Source: Chionoecetes opilio (lineage: Eukaryota > Arthropoda > Malacostraca > Decapoda > Majidae). From it: 64,000 nt of DNA. Below the pieces are notes generated by a model. It had not been told where the DNA came from. It did not search any database and worked only from the letters and a program-made list of their open reading frames with translations. The stretch is from the NCBI GenBank assembly GCA_016584305.1, contig JACEEZ010011998.1, positions 58,256 through 122,255 on the forward strand, read 5' to 3'. Below, piece after piece: positions 22,870 through 34,477 of the stretch (the first letter of the stretch is position 1; each line of letters begins with the position of its first letter). The translations under genes and the position numbers were made by a program.

Positions 22870-24835
22870 TAGGGTACGCCGTAGGTCCAATGAAAAGTGG
22901 AATATAGATTATTTCGAATTTGGCAAGATGTTTTCTTATGTAAAATTGAATTTTAAGGGTGGTTTGTCCTCTTCAACTTTTTGGTTTGAGCACTTCTTGC
23001 TATGCAAAAATGGACTTTTATATTTATATGCAAAACATAGCTTAAAGTGCGATTTTGCATAGTAAGAATTGCTCAAATGCAAAAATGGAAATAGATAACA
23101 TCGTCTTAGAATTCCATTTTACATAGGAAATTGGCATGCCAAAGTTGAGAAAAAGATTTTTTGTTATACGGCGTACCCTAACCAGGGTACCAAAATTGTT
23201 GGATTGGGTTACGATGGGAGGAAGGACAAGACCAGGGCAATGGTGCCCGACAGCTATGGGAAACTGCACCCAAGGTTGATCAGGGAGGAGCATGTGTCAG
23301 TGACAGAGGAGCCATCTGGAAGGTACCTTTGGCACTTTGTACCAGAGGACCCGGTGCCACCTGACAAGCCTGCGTTCAAGGTGGCTCAGGCTCCCTATGA
23401 TCTGCTGGTGACATACGCCTCCACCGACTCACTGATCGTACTGCAAGGTGACTCAACTAGGGCCAACACGGGGTGGAAGGGTGGTACTCACGCCCATTTG
23501 GAGAAGATGCTGGGACGCAAGCTCTTCTGGAGTATATGCGTGTTGCACACAAACGAGTTGCCCCTGCGCCACCTTATCACCAGCATCGACGGGCCTACCT
23601 CATCTGACACTGGCTTCACGGGTCCAGTGTGCAGTCTGCTGTCCAGCGTGAATAAGATGCAGTACAACGCAGAGTTCAGAGGAGTGCCAGGCGGTGAAGA
23701 TCTCACGGAGATACCGGAGTATATCATGATCAACATTTCCACTGACCAGCAGGTCTCCTACCAGCTGGTCCAGGCTGTGAAGCGGGGCGTTCTCCCGTCC
23801 GAGCTGCAAGAGAGCAAGTGTGGCAAGGTGTCTCACTCCAGATGTCTCACCACAGCCCAGTCGCTCGTATACATGTGGACCAGAAAGCATGGACTGACTG
23901 GCAAAGAACTGAACACCCTGGAAATCCTAGTCAAGTACTGCCTGCAGGTGTACTTCAAACTCTACTACGACATCAAGGTTCACCACAGACTAGAGGACGG
24001 CCCCAAGCACATCCTCACGCAGCTCAGAGTGATGAGGTCGCAGCCCAAGAAGGTCCAAACAGCTGTGACCTTCTACGTGCGGACAGGAGCATGGTTCGTA
24101 CACTCAGAATGTGTCCTCCTCTCGCTGATGGCGAGTCAGAGTGAGGTTCGCCGTGACCCAGATTTTGAAGCTGAGGGCTGGCGAGAAGTATGGGGACACC
24201 AGTGTAAGACCTCGCATCACACCCAAGCTGAACTTGTCAGCCACCAGCTTGCAGACACTGATCAGCTGGCAGCCTGGCCAGGTGCACGAGCCGGCATTCA
24301 CCTGTTCACTGTCCGGGGATCAGATCCAGGAGATCCTGGTCAAGCCGTACGAGGTTCCGGAGTTCTCTATCCACACTCAGAGCACCGAAAGAGTCGTGAA
24401 GCAGGTGACAGAGGCTGCGGCAGCAGTGGTGGGGCAGCAGGCCAGAGACGGGTTCATCCAGGCTCGGGCCCACCACCGGGAGACCATGCCCTGCTTCAGG
24501 TCTAAGAAGGACATGATGGACACGTTCTAGGCCAACGTAGAGGCTGTGACACTGTGATGTAGTGCCTGATGAACCAACTGATCAGAAAGAGCTTACCACG
24601 CTAGTCATTTGGAACTCATATTGGTGCATGATGCAATAAACAGGACCAACCGGACACTGCGTACTCATTTAAGCATTATTCGATAAGGGCGCAATATAAA
24701 AGTGCGATTTTGCATAGTAAGAATTGCTCAAATGCAAAAATGGAAAGAGATAAAATCGTCTTAGAATTTCATTTTACATAGGAAATTGGCATGCCAAAGT
24801 TGAGAAAAAAAATTGTTGTTATACGGCGTACCCTA
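22870..24835. mobile_element. hAT-like DNA transposon inserted in the Gypsy B 3' LTR
   Basis: Ends are TAGGGTACGCC... and ...GGCGTACCCTA, exact inverted repeats for at least 14 bp, extending imperfectly to about 150 bp. The 8-bp direct repeat GTGGAGAG flanks both sides (22862-22869 and 24836-24843) and fits the hAT target consensus nTnnnnAn; TAGGG fits the hAT end consensus. The empty site exists once, uninterrupted, in the 5' LTR at 47791-48044. Oddly, the left 311 bp (22870-23180) already form a complete small foldback with both ends. The right arm therefore appears twice. Confidence 0.9.
23181..24530 (+). pseudogene. Transposase-like gene of the hAT-like element, frameshifted
   Basis: A long GC-rich frame (from about 23204) encodes a protein with D83 in LQGDSTRANTGWKGG, a C112-V-L-H115 motif in CVLHTNELPLRHL, SRCLTTAQSLVYMWTRKHGL, and FYVRTGAWFVHSE. 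It breaks by frameshift at about 24125-24140 and continues in the next frame (GDTSVRPRITPKLNLSA, then HTQSTERVVKQVTEAAAAVV) to TAG at 24528-24530. The CxxH motif and the element's hAT-type ends suggest a divergent hAT transposase, but I cannot place it in a named family. Its codon use is GC-rich in an AT-rich setting. The first in-frame ATG is near 23240, and an N-terminal part, including any zinc finger, seems missing. Confidence 0.55.
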
Positions 24836-24843
24836 GTGGAGAG

Positions 24844-24995
24844 GCCTCAGCGTGTCTCCGTTACTCTCCTACTGAATATGGCAGCGAGCTATATTGTGGC
24901 TGCCAGACGTAGTGTTTCATTGTCGTACGCTACACATACGTAATAACATGTAATCCTACGGACATAATAACAGTGGAATATTTCCCTATCCTACA
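24844..24995 (-). mobile_element. Gypsy B 3' LTR, proximal part, with polypurine tract
   Basis: First 152 bp of the 3' LTR, starting TGTAGGATAGGG on the minus strand at 24995 and matching 47893-48044. It is immediately preceded on the coding strand by a purine-rich tract (plus-strand CCTCCCTTCCCTCTC, 24996-25010), the expected polypurine primer. Confidence 0.9.
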
Positions 24996-25022
24996 CCTCC
25001 CTTCCCTCTCACGCTCGTAGTC

Positions 25023-26168
25023 TCATTCTCGAGCGGACTCCTTGTTCTGGAGCCTCATAGAGCGACGGGGCACAGGGGAAGGATAGACACTGTGGGATTC
25101 ACACTGGGGAAGGGAGTCATCCCTATGGCACTGCACTGGACGAAGCAAACGGCGGTTTCGCCAATACACACGACCACTAGGGAGACGCACCTGATATTCC
25201 CTGGACCTGCCGCCGACACCCATGACAACACCGACCTTGTCCCAGCGGTGAGATATTGGGTCCTGAAGGCGGACATGCTGGCCAACATTCAACCTGAGAA
25301 GGGGGAGGGCATGCTGGTCGTACCGAGCTGTACTGTAACGTCCTTGGCACGGGCAGCTGCACGGCGATCACAGTCTTCGGCCTTGGCCTGCCACTCCTTA
25401 GAGAAGGACTGGGGGTGGGCAGGGACACAAAACCTAAGCGGATGTCCATAGAGGATCTGGGCAGGGGAGCGTCCTGTGAAGTTGGGAGTGTTGCGCAGTT
25501 CTAGTAGGCCGCGGTCGAACTCCTCACAGTCAATGTTGCCGGAAGGCGCCACCTTGAGTATGAGGTACTTCACAGACTTAACTGCGGCCTCGGCGTGACC
25601 ATTTGACTGTGGGTAATGTGGCGACGTGACCACATATCGGACTCCCCATCGATCCATGAATTGCCGGAACTCCTGGCTGGTGATTTGGGGGCCTCCATCT
25701 TCGGAGGTAGGCGTAGGCGGAGGGGAACACCAACTTCTCGGAAGTAGCAGCAGAAGATTCTGATGGTAGCGACGGACGTAGTGTCGCCTTTGCAAGGGAC
25801 GACCACAGGCCACCCTGAGAGTCGGTCGACGACGACTAAGAAGGACTTCCCTGCTGCAACAAAGAAGTCAGCCGACACGGACTCAAAGGGTCTCGTAGGG
25901 TGGTCGTCACTCAGTAGGGGTTCCTTCTGCTGGCTCGGCAGGAGGATCTGGCATGGCTCACAGGCTTGAACTGTGCTGGTGATGTCAGCATTAATGCCTG
26001 GTCAGAAGACAGCCTGCCTCGCCCGTCGTTTAGTCGCCTCGACACCTCGGTGGCTGTCATGCAAGTGGGTCAAGGTGCGGCGATGTAAGGCGGCAGGAAC
26101 CACAACCCTTGCTCCGTACAGTACGAGGTCACCATCGGCGTAGAGTTCGTCCCGTATCTTCCAATACG
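25023..26168 (-). pseudogene. pol: Gypsy B pol, integrase end
   Basis: Continuation of Gypsy B pol after the Gypsy A insertion. The integrase zinc module (HDSHRG...CEPCQ, about 26060-25970) is followed by the core with VVVDRLSGWPVVV (about 25850), a degraded second-aspartate region near 25720, the QSNGHAEAAVKS glutamate near 25590, LLELRNTPNFTGRSPAQIL, and a C-terminal GPY/F-like module ending in GRVYWRNRRLLRPV with stop at 25023. At least three frameshifts and one stop (after RQAVF near 26002) break it. It is a close relative of Gypsy A integrase. Confidence 0.88.
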
Positions 26169-26173
26169 GAAGC

Positions 26174-26398
26174 TGTAGCCTATAGGTGTATCCTTGGGTC
26201 CTTACGGTTAGAGGGGGAAGGACAGAAACACTATAGATATCCTGTAAGTTCTTATTCCAAAGAGGACAGAGGAATGTAAGTACAGCGGGGTATGACGCCT
26301 GCGGCGCGTCAGTACAGACTGGCGGGAAATCGGGAACGCCGGTTACCCGACGCTGCCAAACATACATAAATGATGTTGCCGTAATACAATGTCCTACA
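26174..26398 (-). mobile_element. Gypsy A 3' LTR
   Basis: 225 bp, TGTAGGACATTG...GGCTACA on the minus strand. The matching 5' LTR is at 34272-34477 plus 31446-31465. A purine tract (plus-strand TCTCCTTCCCCCCTTC, 26399-26414) precedes it on the coding strand. Confidence 0.93.
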
Positions 26399-26429
26399 TC
26401 TCCTTCCCCCCTTCGCGCTCATAGCCGAC

Positions 26430-29400
26430 CTAGGCCTTGAGCGTCCGTCCTGGTTTTTATCCTGGCAGAACGACGAGGTAAAGCAGATTGAGGCGACTCT
26501 GCTTCCGGGGAAGGTCCACCAGGCAGCTTAGCTCCATCCGTGGACTGCGGGTTCTCAGAATGGGGTGGTGTTGGCCGGAGGAAGCGGCGATTTCTCCACT
26601 ATACACGGCCGCTGGGCATCCTGACAAGGTAGTCTCGGGACCTGCCAGTGCCCATGACAATGCCCACCTTGTCCCAACGCTTCGTGATTGGGTCCTGTAC
26701 GCGGACTGTATCGTCGAGCGCCAGCGGTGGGAGAAGTTGAGCATGTTCGTCATACCTAGACGTAGCATCACAGGCACGCGTGGCAGCCCGGCGGTCACAG
26801 CTTTCGGCCCTGGCCTGCCACTTTTCCGCGAAGGACGTGGCGTGAGCCGGGACACAGGAACGGAGGGGATGTCCAAACAGAATCTGGGCTGGTGAACGAC
26901 CGGTGTGGTTGGGAGTGTTTCTGAGCTCTAAGAGTCCTCTGTCGAATGCATCACAGTCCAAGTTTCCTGAGGGGGCCACTTTCAGGATGAGGTGCTTGAT
27001 GGACTTCACAGCCACCTCGGCGTGGCCGTTGGACTGTGGGTAGTGGGGCGTCGACACAGCATGACGGACACCCCAATGCTCCAGGAATCCCGCAAACTCC
27101 CGACTAGTAAACTGGGGACCCCCATCCGTGCGTAGGCGTACAGGTACGCCCAGGTCGCGGAAGAGGTGGCGGAAGTGACGGATGGTGGCAGCGGACGTCG
27201 TGTCCAAGCCGCAGGAAACCACCACAGGCCAGCCAGAGAGTCGGTCGACAACCACAAGGAAGGGCTTCCCCGCAGCGTGGAAAAAGTCCGCAAACACCGA
27301 CTCGAAGGGCCTGGTAGGGTTCTCGTCACACAGCAGGGGCTCATTCTATAAGCTCGGCAGCATCACCTGGCACGGCTCACAGGCACGAACGGTGTTGATT
27401 ATGTCAGCGTCAATGCCGGGCCAATACACCGCCTGCCTCGCCCGGCGCTTGGTAGCTTCGGCTCCGCGATGACTGTCATGCAGGCGAGCTAACACGCGGC
27501 GGCGAAGGGCAGCAGGGACAACCACCCGAGCCCCGTACAGGACGAGGTCCTGGTCACAGTACAGGTCCTCCCATACTTTCCAATACGGGCGCAGGGCGTT
27601 GTGAAGGGTGTAGCGGTCACTGGGGAACCCTTTCCTCACACACTGAAGAAGCTCGGTGTAGGAGGGATCATCCTGGGTCGCGAGGCGGAGTTCCTCTAGG
27701 GCCAGATCGCCGTTGGTGGGTGGGTCTTCGGTTTCTGATGTTGCCGTGCCACCCAGGGACTCCATAGCCCGCAGGGTCACCATGTTCCTGACGTAGAGTC
27801 ATGTTTCAGCATCCAAGACGCCGTCCTCTGGCGTCGGATGGCAGACAGGGGCGCGGGAAAGAGCGTCTGGGATACAGAGCTCCTTAACCGAGCGCCACAC
27901 TGCAGTGAAGACAAACGACAGGATCTTCTCCTTCAGGCGCTGAAGACGTGGGTTCTCTATGGCGTCTAAGGAATACTGGCTGAGGATGGGGACGAGCGGG
28001 CGATGATCGATGACGAGATCAAAGTGCTGCAAACCGGCGATGTGGTACTTGCACTTTGTCATGGCCCACACTACGGCCAGCTCCAACTAGATGGTGGCGT
28101 AGCGGGTCTCAGTGTCCGTTAGGAAGCGCGAGCCACACTGAACGAGTCGGAACCGTCCTCCACCGTGGTCCTGCAAGAGGGCATACCCGAGACCATACAG
28201 TCGCGAGGCATCTGTTTGCAGAACAGTGGGTAGGGCCGGGTCAAAGGTGGCGAGGACTGGTGGATTAGACAAGGCTTCCTTGACCCTCTGGAAGGCTTGG
28301 TCATGGTCAGGAGTCCACAGAAAGGTCCTCTTGGGGCTCATCAGCGGGCGGAGGGGTGCAGCAGCAGAGGAAATTTCGGGCGTGAACTCTGTCAACTGGT
28401 TGGTGAGGCCCAGAAAAGACTTGAGGTCTGTCAGGTTAGCTGGCTTGGCGAAGTCGGTGATGGCACGGACCTTCTCTGGGTTTGTTGCGATGCCATCGTG
28501 GGAGAGGTGGTAGCCGCAGAAGGTCACCTCTGGTGCTGCGCGAACAAGCTTCTCGGCGTTTAGCGTAATCCCGTGGGCCTTACACCTGGCCAGAACATCG
28601 TCGATAAGGCGAAGGTGTGTGAGGTAGTCCTCGTCGTACAGTATAATGTCGTCCACTACACTTCACACACCGCATTACTCCCTGTAACGCGATGTCGCCT
28701 CGTAAGCAATAGGCGTCTCCCGTGGCAGCGAAACCCATTGGGCCTCGAAGGTAGCGGAAACGTCCGTGGGGAGTAATGAAGGTGGTCAGTGGCTGATCAT
28801 CCTCGGCGAGAGAGATCTGCCAGTAGCCGTAGAGGGCGTCCAGCGTCGAGAAGTACCGAGCTTTCGGGTCCACGCTGCGTAGCGCCGCGAAGGGTGTAGG
28901 CGCGGGGTGCGCAGGACGGGACACCTGGCTGTTTAGCTTCGAGAGGTCGGTGGTAATACGGACTCCTCCGTTGGCCTTTGCGACGACCACCAGTGGGTGA
29001 CACCACGGGGACGGGTCGTCGCCAGCCGGAGTAATAGCACCTTGGGCTACCATGGTGTCCAGCTCGGTTTTCACTGCATCGCGAAAGGTCAAGGGAATCA
29101 ACCGGGGGGGTATATACTGCGTAAGGCTGAACATTCTCCCGAAGGTGGATCCGCATGGGTGGGCCTTCCGTCGCCTTCAGTGGCTTGTCCCGTAGGTCTT
29201 CCTTCTTCACCAACACGTCCGGATACTTGTTCAAGAAGTACTCCCTCGCGGCTGAGGGGGACGTAGTGCTGTGGAGTGGAAGTGGTGGTGACACAGTTAG
29301 GGGTGGAGTGGGTGCGCCAGAGGTCTGCGTGCGGCACTGGGTAGCTCCTTCCGGCTTGCTGCTCCTCGACTCCATGACCCTATTAGCGATGCTCCGCACA

Positions 29401-29924
29401 GCTATTATCTGCTCTAGAAAATTCCTTGGCACGACGCCTAGCGCCCTGCAGTGATCCCATGACAACAGGGGCATATTCAGGGAACTTTGGACGTCTACCC
29501 AACCCGTGCACGACAAGGCACCGTAGGTCAATTTTGCTCGGAAGGAGCCTACGGCGGCAGGCATCTTGGAGCCGTTGGCATTATAGTACGACAGGTTGGG
29601 GGGGGGTCCAAGATCCCGCTTGGCGAGACCCATGCTTTTGAGGTGCTGTGGGCCAATGACCGTAGTGTCGGCGCCCGTGTCAGGTATCACCTCTAAGCAG
29701 CCTGACGCGTCACCATATGTGACGGCGACACTGATAGTTGGAGAGGGTGAAGCTCTAGGGCGTGCAGTTGACTGGATGCTCCGTACGTGGCTGACGTGCT
29801 GCTTTGAAGTCTGGGAGCCGCGTGGAGGCGACTGTGAACGCACCACGTTGAAGGTAGAGCGGTTCTTCCTCACCCCCGTTGGGTTTTTGGGCTTCGACGA
29901 ACTGCAGCACTTCTTAAAATGGCC
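26430..29924 (-). pseudogene. pol: Gypsy A pol: protease, RT, RNase H, integrase (broken)
   Basis: Minus-strand order: retropepsin with PDTGADTTVIG (about 29690-29655); reverse transcriptase with RITTDLSKLNSQV, YGYWQISLAE and a DDIILYDE active site (28630-28655); RNase H with LQTDASRLYGLGYAL and a TDRHPLVP-type IDHRPLVPIL block (about 28000). Then the integrase zinc module (HDSHRG...CEPCQ, 27375-27480), and the core with VVVDRLSGWPVV, RTDGGPQFTS and QSNGHAEVAVKS, ending in GIVMGTGRSRDYLVRMPSGR. Frameshifts occur near 29130 and 28655; in-frame stops include TAG at about 28087-28089 inside RNase H and one after MLPSL near 27346. It cannot make a full polyprotein. Confidence 0.92.
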
Positions 29925-31023
29925 GTAGCGATTTCAGGCGTCGCACTGGATGCTCTTTGCCGGGCACCTGTCCGTGTGCGAAAAAATGGCCTGTGCGGCC
30001 GCAACCACGGCATGATGCAGTAGCAGCGGGACACCCTTGGGGTCCATGCTGCCGCTTTCCACAGTTGCTGCAAGCGGAGTGCGTCTTGGGGGCTGCTGGG
30101 TATGCTTCCGCCTTCACCTTGTGGGCCGCCTTTTGGCCCTTTTTGTACTGGGAGACAACACGCAAGGCAGGTGGGGCCCTTAAGGCAGAAGTCGCCGACC
30201 TGGTGGCCTCGTAAGAACGGCACACCGTTACCACCTGCTGGAGTGTAGAGGACGCGTCCATGGAGATGATCTTCTGCACCAGCTCCTCGTCCCGGACGCC
30301 GATGAGGATCCCGTGTTTCACTCACGCTTCCTCGCATTCGCTGTTTTTTGCATTGCAGACGTCTATTTCTTCCGAGAGATTTTTCAACCTAATGAAGAAA
30401 TCTGCAAAAGTCTCGCCTGCTGCCTGCTTACAGCTAAAGAACGCCCGCCGTCGAAGTGCCTCACTACTCAGGCCCTTGATGTGCCCCTGCAGGATGTCGA
30501 GCACCTCCTCAACAGAGGCCGTACTGTCTGGTGGCACCTGTAGTGTGTGCTCCAGCATCCTCTGAGTCTCCAGCGAGAGGCACATCCTCAGTTGAATCAG
30601 CTGTTTCGGCTGTGGCAGGCTTGCAAGGTCAACCATCGTCGCGTAGTCCTTCCACCGTGACGTGGGGGGGGGTGACTGAACAACAGCTTTGGGCGCCGAA
30701 GGAGCAAGTGCGGGGCCCAACGACGCGCTTCCTGGGGCGCCAGGACCAGCCGTGGCTCCCGTCACGGGCGTGGGGGGTTGTGGGCCCGCCAGCCTTGACA
30801 ACAATGTCTCTAAATGGTCACCATCCTCCCTTCACTGCACTTCCCTCTCGGCGCGGGCAGACTCCTCTCTGTCCATCACCCATCGCATAAGTACCTGTAG
30901 GTCACTGGAGGGTGGTGGAGAGGCGGGGCCGCTGTGGGGCGACGTGGGGGGGTCGTGCGTTGACGTAGGGGCAGCCGTAGGAGACGATGTTGGGGAGGCA
31001 CCTCCCTTGCCGCGCTTCCCCAT
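29925..31023 (-). pseudogene. gag: Gypsy A gag (broken)
   Basis: Starts ATG at 31023 (MGKRGKGGASP), with a Pro/Ser-rich N-terminus, the Gypsy gag core (LASLPQPKQLIQLRMCLSLE, about 30620-30570; FADFFIRLKNLSEEIDVC), and a nucleocapsid with CCHC knuckles (CSNCGKRQHGPQGC; CRGCGRTGHF). In-frame TGA codons interrupt it near 30832 and 30322. A frameshift near 29960 and a stop within the third knuckle separate it from pol. Gypsy B has the same knuckle arrangement intact at 36481-36660, which shows what is lost here. Confidence 0.88.
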
Positions 31024-31427
31024 GGTGAAGTGTTCTGGCCTACACTGACGGGGAACAGCGTCTCAACGACTCGAACTGACGCCCGTCAGAGAGACGAGAA
31101 CGAGTCTGTAGTAAGTAGTGCGGTGACGAGTGTGAGTGTCTGACTGGTGTGTACCGGTGGGGTGCCGGGCTCCTTGGGGATGGGGGGTCCACCGCGCTGC
31201 TGCTTGCCAAGCAACCACAACATATGCTGACACTCGAATTAAGTGCCTGACAAGCTCGCAGTGGAGGCGAATCTCCCTGAATGGCAGAGACTCAGCACTT
31301 CCTCCCACTCTAACGGGCCTATACACGCGCACAAACACCAGAACACTGTGTCAACACTTCACAAAGCACTCCTCCCGCGGCGAGTTCTTGCCAGCTTACT
31401 TCCTTCGTAGCTAGTAGTCCTCCCAGT

Positions 31428-31445
31428 ATCCTACTCACTGCGCCA
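31428..31445 (-). promoter_or_regulatory. Primer binding site of Gypsy A
   Basis: Directly after the 5' LTR end (TTACA on the minus strand) comes TGGCGCAGTGAGTAGGAT, the expected position and TGG start of a tRNA primer site. Gypsy B has a site starting with the same eleven bases (TGGCGCAGTGA) at 47790, so the two families share a primer. The tRNA was not identified. Confidence 0.75.
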
Positions 31446-31465
31446 TGTAACCTATAGGTGTATCC
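31446..31465 (-). mobile_element. Gypsy A 5' LTR, inner 20 bp
   Basis: The last 20 bp of the 5' LTR (GGATACACCTATAGGTTACA on the minus strand), cut from the rest at 34272-34477 by the LINE insertion. It ends with TATCC on the plus strand, one copy of the LINE target-site duplication. Confidence 0.9.
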
Positions 31466-34266
31466 TAATATCAATGAGTTTAATGCCATCATGGATAACC
31501 TACTGTCTCAAAGCCCCTTCATTAATAACCGAACCATTATTTCCGGTGACTTCAACATTAATTTATTGGAACACGAATCACACTCACCTACTAACAATTT
31601 CCTAGTAACAATGCAGTCCTTCAATTATTTCCCCATATATCCCGCCCAACAAGATTTCCTGACAGTAACTCCACAGCCTCACCGTCCCTTCTGGACCACA
31701 TATGGACAAATTTTACAGTACCCTCTACCTCCGGCATTCTTCACTTTCCCCTAAGCGACCACCTCCCCGTGTTTCTAAACATCCCAATTCTAGGGAAGCC
31801 TTGTACGAAACATAAAATATCCTTTAGGCTGAAAAACTATCAAAATCGTTCATAATTTTAAACTAAGATCGCAGACATTAATTGGAATTCCATACTAATC
31901 AGTAATGATACAGATGTAAATTGTAACATTTTTTTAGACAAGGTACATAGCATTTACTATTCTTGTTTTCCTAAAATATCTAAATTCATTTCAACTAAAA
32001 GACTCCAAAAACCATGGATAACGCAAGGAATAATAAAATCTATACAACACAAATTCACCTTGTACAAATCATATAAGCTAGGAATGATAAATTTCGATGT
32101 ATACAAAAAATACCGAAACTATCTTACTAACCTAATTAAACAAGTCAAAGCAAACTATTACTTACAAAGATTCGCAAGTTTCAGACTAAATACTAAGAAG
32201 ATCTGGGAAACAATAAATGAACTAGGAAATACCAAAACTAATCCCAAAACAACAACCACTCCATAAATATCAATAACCAAAATTATTCATAACTCACACG
32301 ATATTTCATGTGCATTCAATAAAGTATTTCTCACAAATAGCCACAAAGCTTGCAAATGATCTGCCTCCCACACAAACATCTCACAACTCTTATCTCCGAG
32401 GAAACTACCCAAATTCTTTGGTAATACCCATAGCAACTAACAATGACATCACTCAAGTAATCGCTTCCCTAAAAAATAAGAAAGGGCACATCGATGACGT
32501 ATCAGTAGAAATAATAAAAGAAAACAGAAATATTTGCCAAACCCTTACACTACTATTTACCAATCTATTAGGACTGGTGTTTTTCCAACAAATTCAAGCT
32601 GGCTAAAGTAATTCCAATCCATAAATCTGGAAACAAAACTTGATTTGTCCAACTATCGACCTATTTCTATCTTACCTGTGTTCTCAAAAATTTTGAATTA
32701 TTAATGAAAAAGCACCTATTGATATTCTTAAGTAAAATGAACATACTAATGATAAGCAATTTGGATTTAGACCTGGTTTTAATACCTTTGATGCCATCAA
32801 TACCTACACATCTGCCCTATACACAGCATTAAATAACAACAAATCTATCATTTCAATCTTTATTGATTTTCGAAAAGCATTTGACACTGTTCAACCCAAT
32901 ATTCTACTGGACAAAATGTATCACTATGGAATTCGTGGCTGTATTCATGACTGGTTCAACTCATACCTAAGAAATAGGACCCAATATACAGTCTTCAACA
33001 ATATCTCTTCCCCCACCAAATCAGTGCATCTAGGAGTACCTCAAGGCAGTATACTGGGGCCTATTCTGTTTCTATTATACATCAATGACATATGTAACAT
33101 ATCTGAGACACTAAATACCATATTATTTGCCGATGATTCTACGCTTTACTTAATTGGTGACAAACCCACAGAACTAATCAATAGAGCAAATGCAGAGCTA
33201 GCTAAATTCTCGGAGTGGTTTTTGGCTAACTGCTTAACTATAAATACAGCCAAGACATATTTCATGTTATCTACAAAAACCATTACCAGATACCAACCAT
33301 TACCAAATCTAAAAATTTTAAATGACGACATTACTCAAGTATACAAGATAAAGTCCTTGGATTAATCTTTGACAAAAACTTAACTTTAAACATCTTCTGT
33401 CCAACCTCTGTTTAAAATTATCTAGATTAATTCCACTCCTTCTCAAAGTCAAACCCTTCGCCCCGGTGGAAGTTCTTAAATGCATGTATTATGCTCACAT
33501 TTACCCCCATCTCAATTATTGTAATCTCATTTGGTCCACCACTTATCCCTGTCATTTAAACCATCTAAATGTACTCCATAAAAAAGTCATCAGAATAATA
33601 CCAACAGTGACTACTGCGAGCACACTCCTCCATTATTTAAATCCTTAAATATTTTAATCTAAATGATTTATCAAAATTAATATTGCATTCTTTATGTACA
33701 AACAATCAGCGTCTAACTACAATAATGACGAACTACTTCACAATTACCAAACCCGCAACCAACGCTCCCTGTCCATACCTAGTCATAGACTAACCCTATA
33801 CAAACATTCCCTAATGTACCAAGGTCCCAAGTTATGGAATGATATCCCTGTACATATCAAACATTCACCTAGCTTAAGCACTTTTAAACATACATTCAAG
33901 AAACATTTATTATCATTATACTAGCTCTGTGTACTATTATCATTGTTATTATTGTTCTTGTACTTATTTTTTGTGTAATTCTTCACAGCAACTGTTTTAA
34001 TATTATTTATTACTAGTGTATATTATCCTGTAAATTAGTCTAAGTAACTTACTAACTATCATCGCCTGTTTATGTCAGTATTTGTTTAGTATTTATATAC
34101 CTTGTGTTTATTTATTATTTTTTCTGTGTGTTTTCCCTCTCTCTCCACACCTTTGCCCAAAAAGCTTTTGCTTGTAAAGGGCTGTTTGCAACCACATATC
34201 CTGTTATAATCATTATAAAATATTGTAAAATGGCAAACATAATAAAGTGTTAAAGTGTTAAAGTGT
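31466..34266 (+). mobile_element. LINE inserted in the Gypsy A 5' LTR
   Basis: Plus-strand CR1/Jockey-like element of 2.8 kb with broken frames. Endonuclease end: NRTIISGDFNINLL (about 31520-31565) and SDHLPVF (about 31755). Reverse transcriptase: NYRPISILPVFSK (about 32650), IDFRKAFDTVQPNIL (about 32860), GVPQGSILGPILFLLYIND (about 33035) and FADD at 33126-33137. A C-terminal region runs to about 33920. AATAAA and a tandem AAAGTGTT tail lie at 34240-34266. Direct repeat TATCC occurs on both sides (31461-31465; 34267-34271). It is 5'-truncated within the endonuclease and has several frameshifts, so it is dead. Confidence 0.92.
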
Positions 34267-34271
34267 TATCC

Positions 34272-34477
34272 TTGGGTCCTTACGGTTAGAGGGGGAAGGA
34301 CAGAAACACTATAGATCTCCTGTAAGTTCTTATTCCAAGGAGGACAGAGGAATGTAAGTACAGCGGGGTATGACGCCTGCGGCGCGTCAGTACAGACTGG
34401 CGGGAAATCGGGAACGCCGGTTACCCGAGGTGCTAAACATACATAAATGCAATGTTGCCGTAATACAATGTCCTGCA
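34272..34477 (-). mobile_element. Gypsy A 5' LTR, outer part
   Basis: Starts TGCAGGACATTG at 34477 on the minus strand and matches 26194-26398. A one-base change (C for T at position 3) spoils the canonical TGT start. The flank GAAGC (34478-34482) is the target-site duplication. Confidence 0.92.

Larger units (their letters stand above)
20673..23260. repeat. 2.6-kb tandem duplication, second copy
   Basis: Second copy of 18070-20660. It continues without a break into the hAT coding body and the Gypsy B 3' LTR, so this copy is the one physically connected to the rest of the window. Confidence 0.9.
26174..34477 (-). mobile_element. Gypsy A, complete LTR retrotransposon nested in Gypsy B
   Basis: Flanked by the 5-bp duplication GAAGC (26169-26173 and 34478-34482). 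LTRs of 225 and 226 bp start TG(T/C)AGGACATTG and end CTACA/TTACA on the minus strand. Gag, protease, reverse transcriptase, RNase H and integrase follow in Ty3/Gypsy order. Its 5' LTR is split by the LINE at 31466-34266. The LTRs differ at a modest number of positions, and the coding region has many stops, so the insertion is not recent. Confidence 0.95.

Noticed and set aside
28087..31023. GC-rich plus-strand frames opposite Gypsy A as genes
   Set aside because: They are antisense shadows of gag and pol; the minus-strand frames carry all family motifs.
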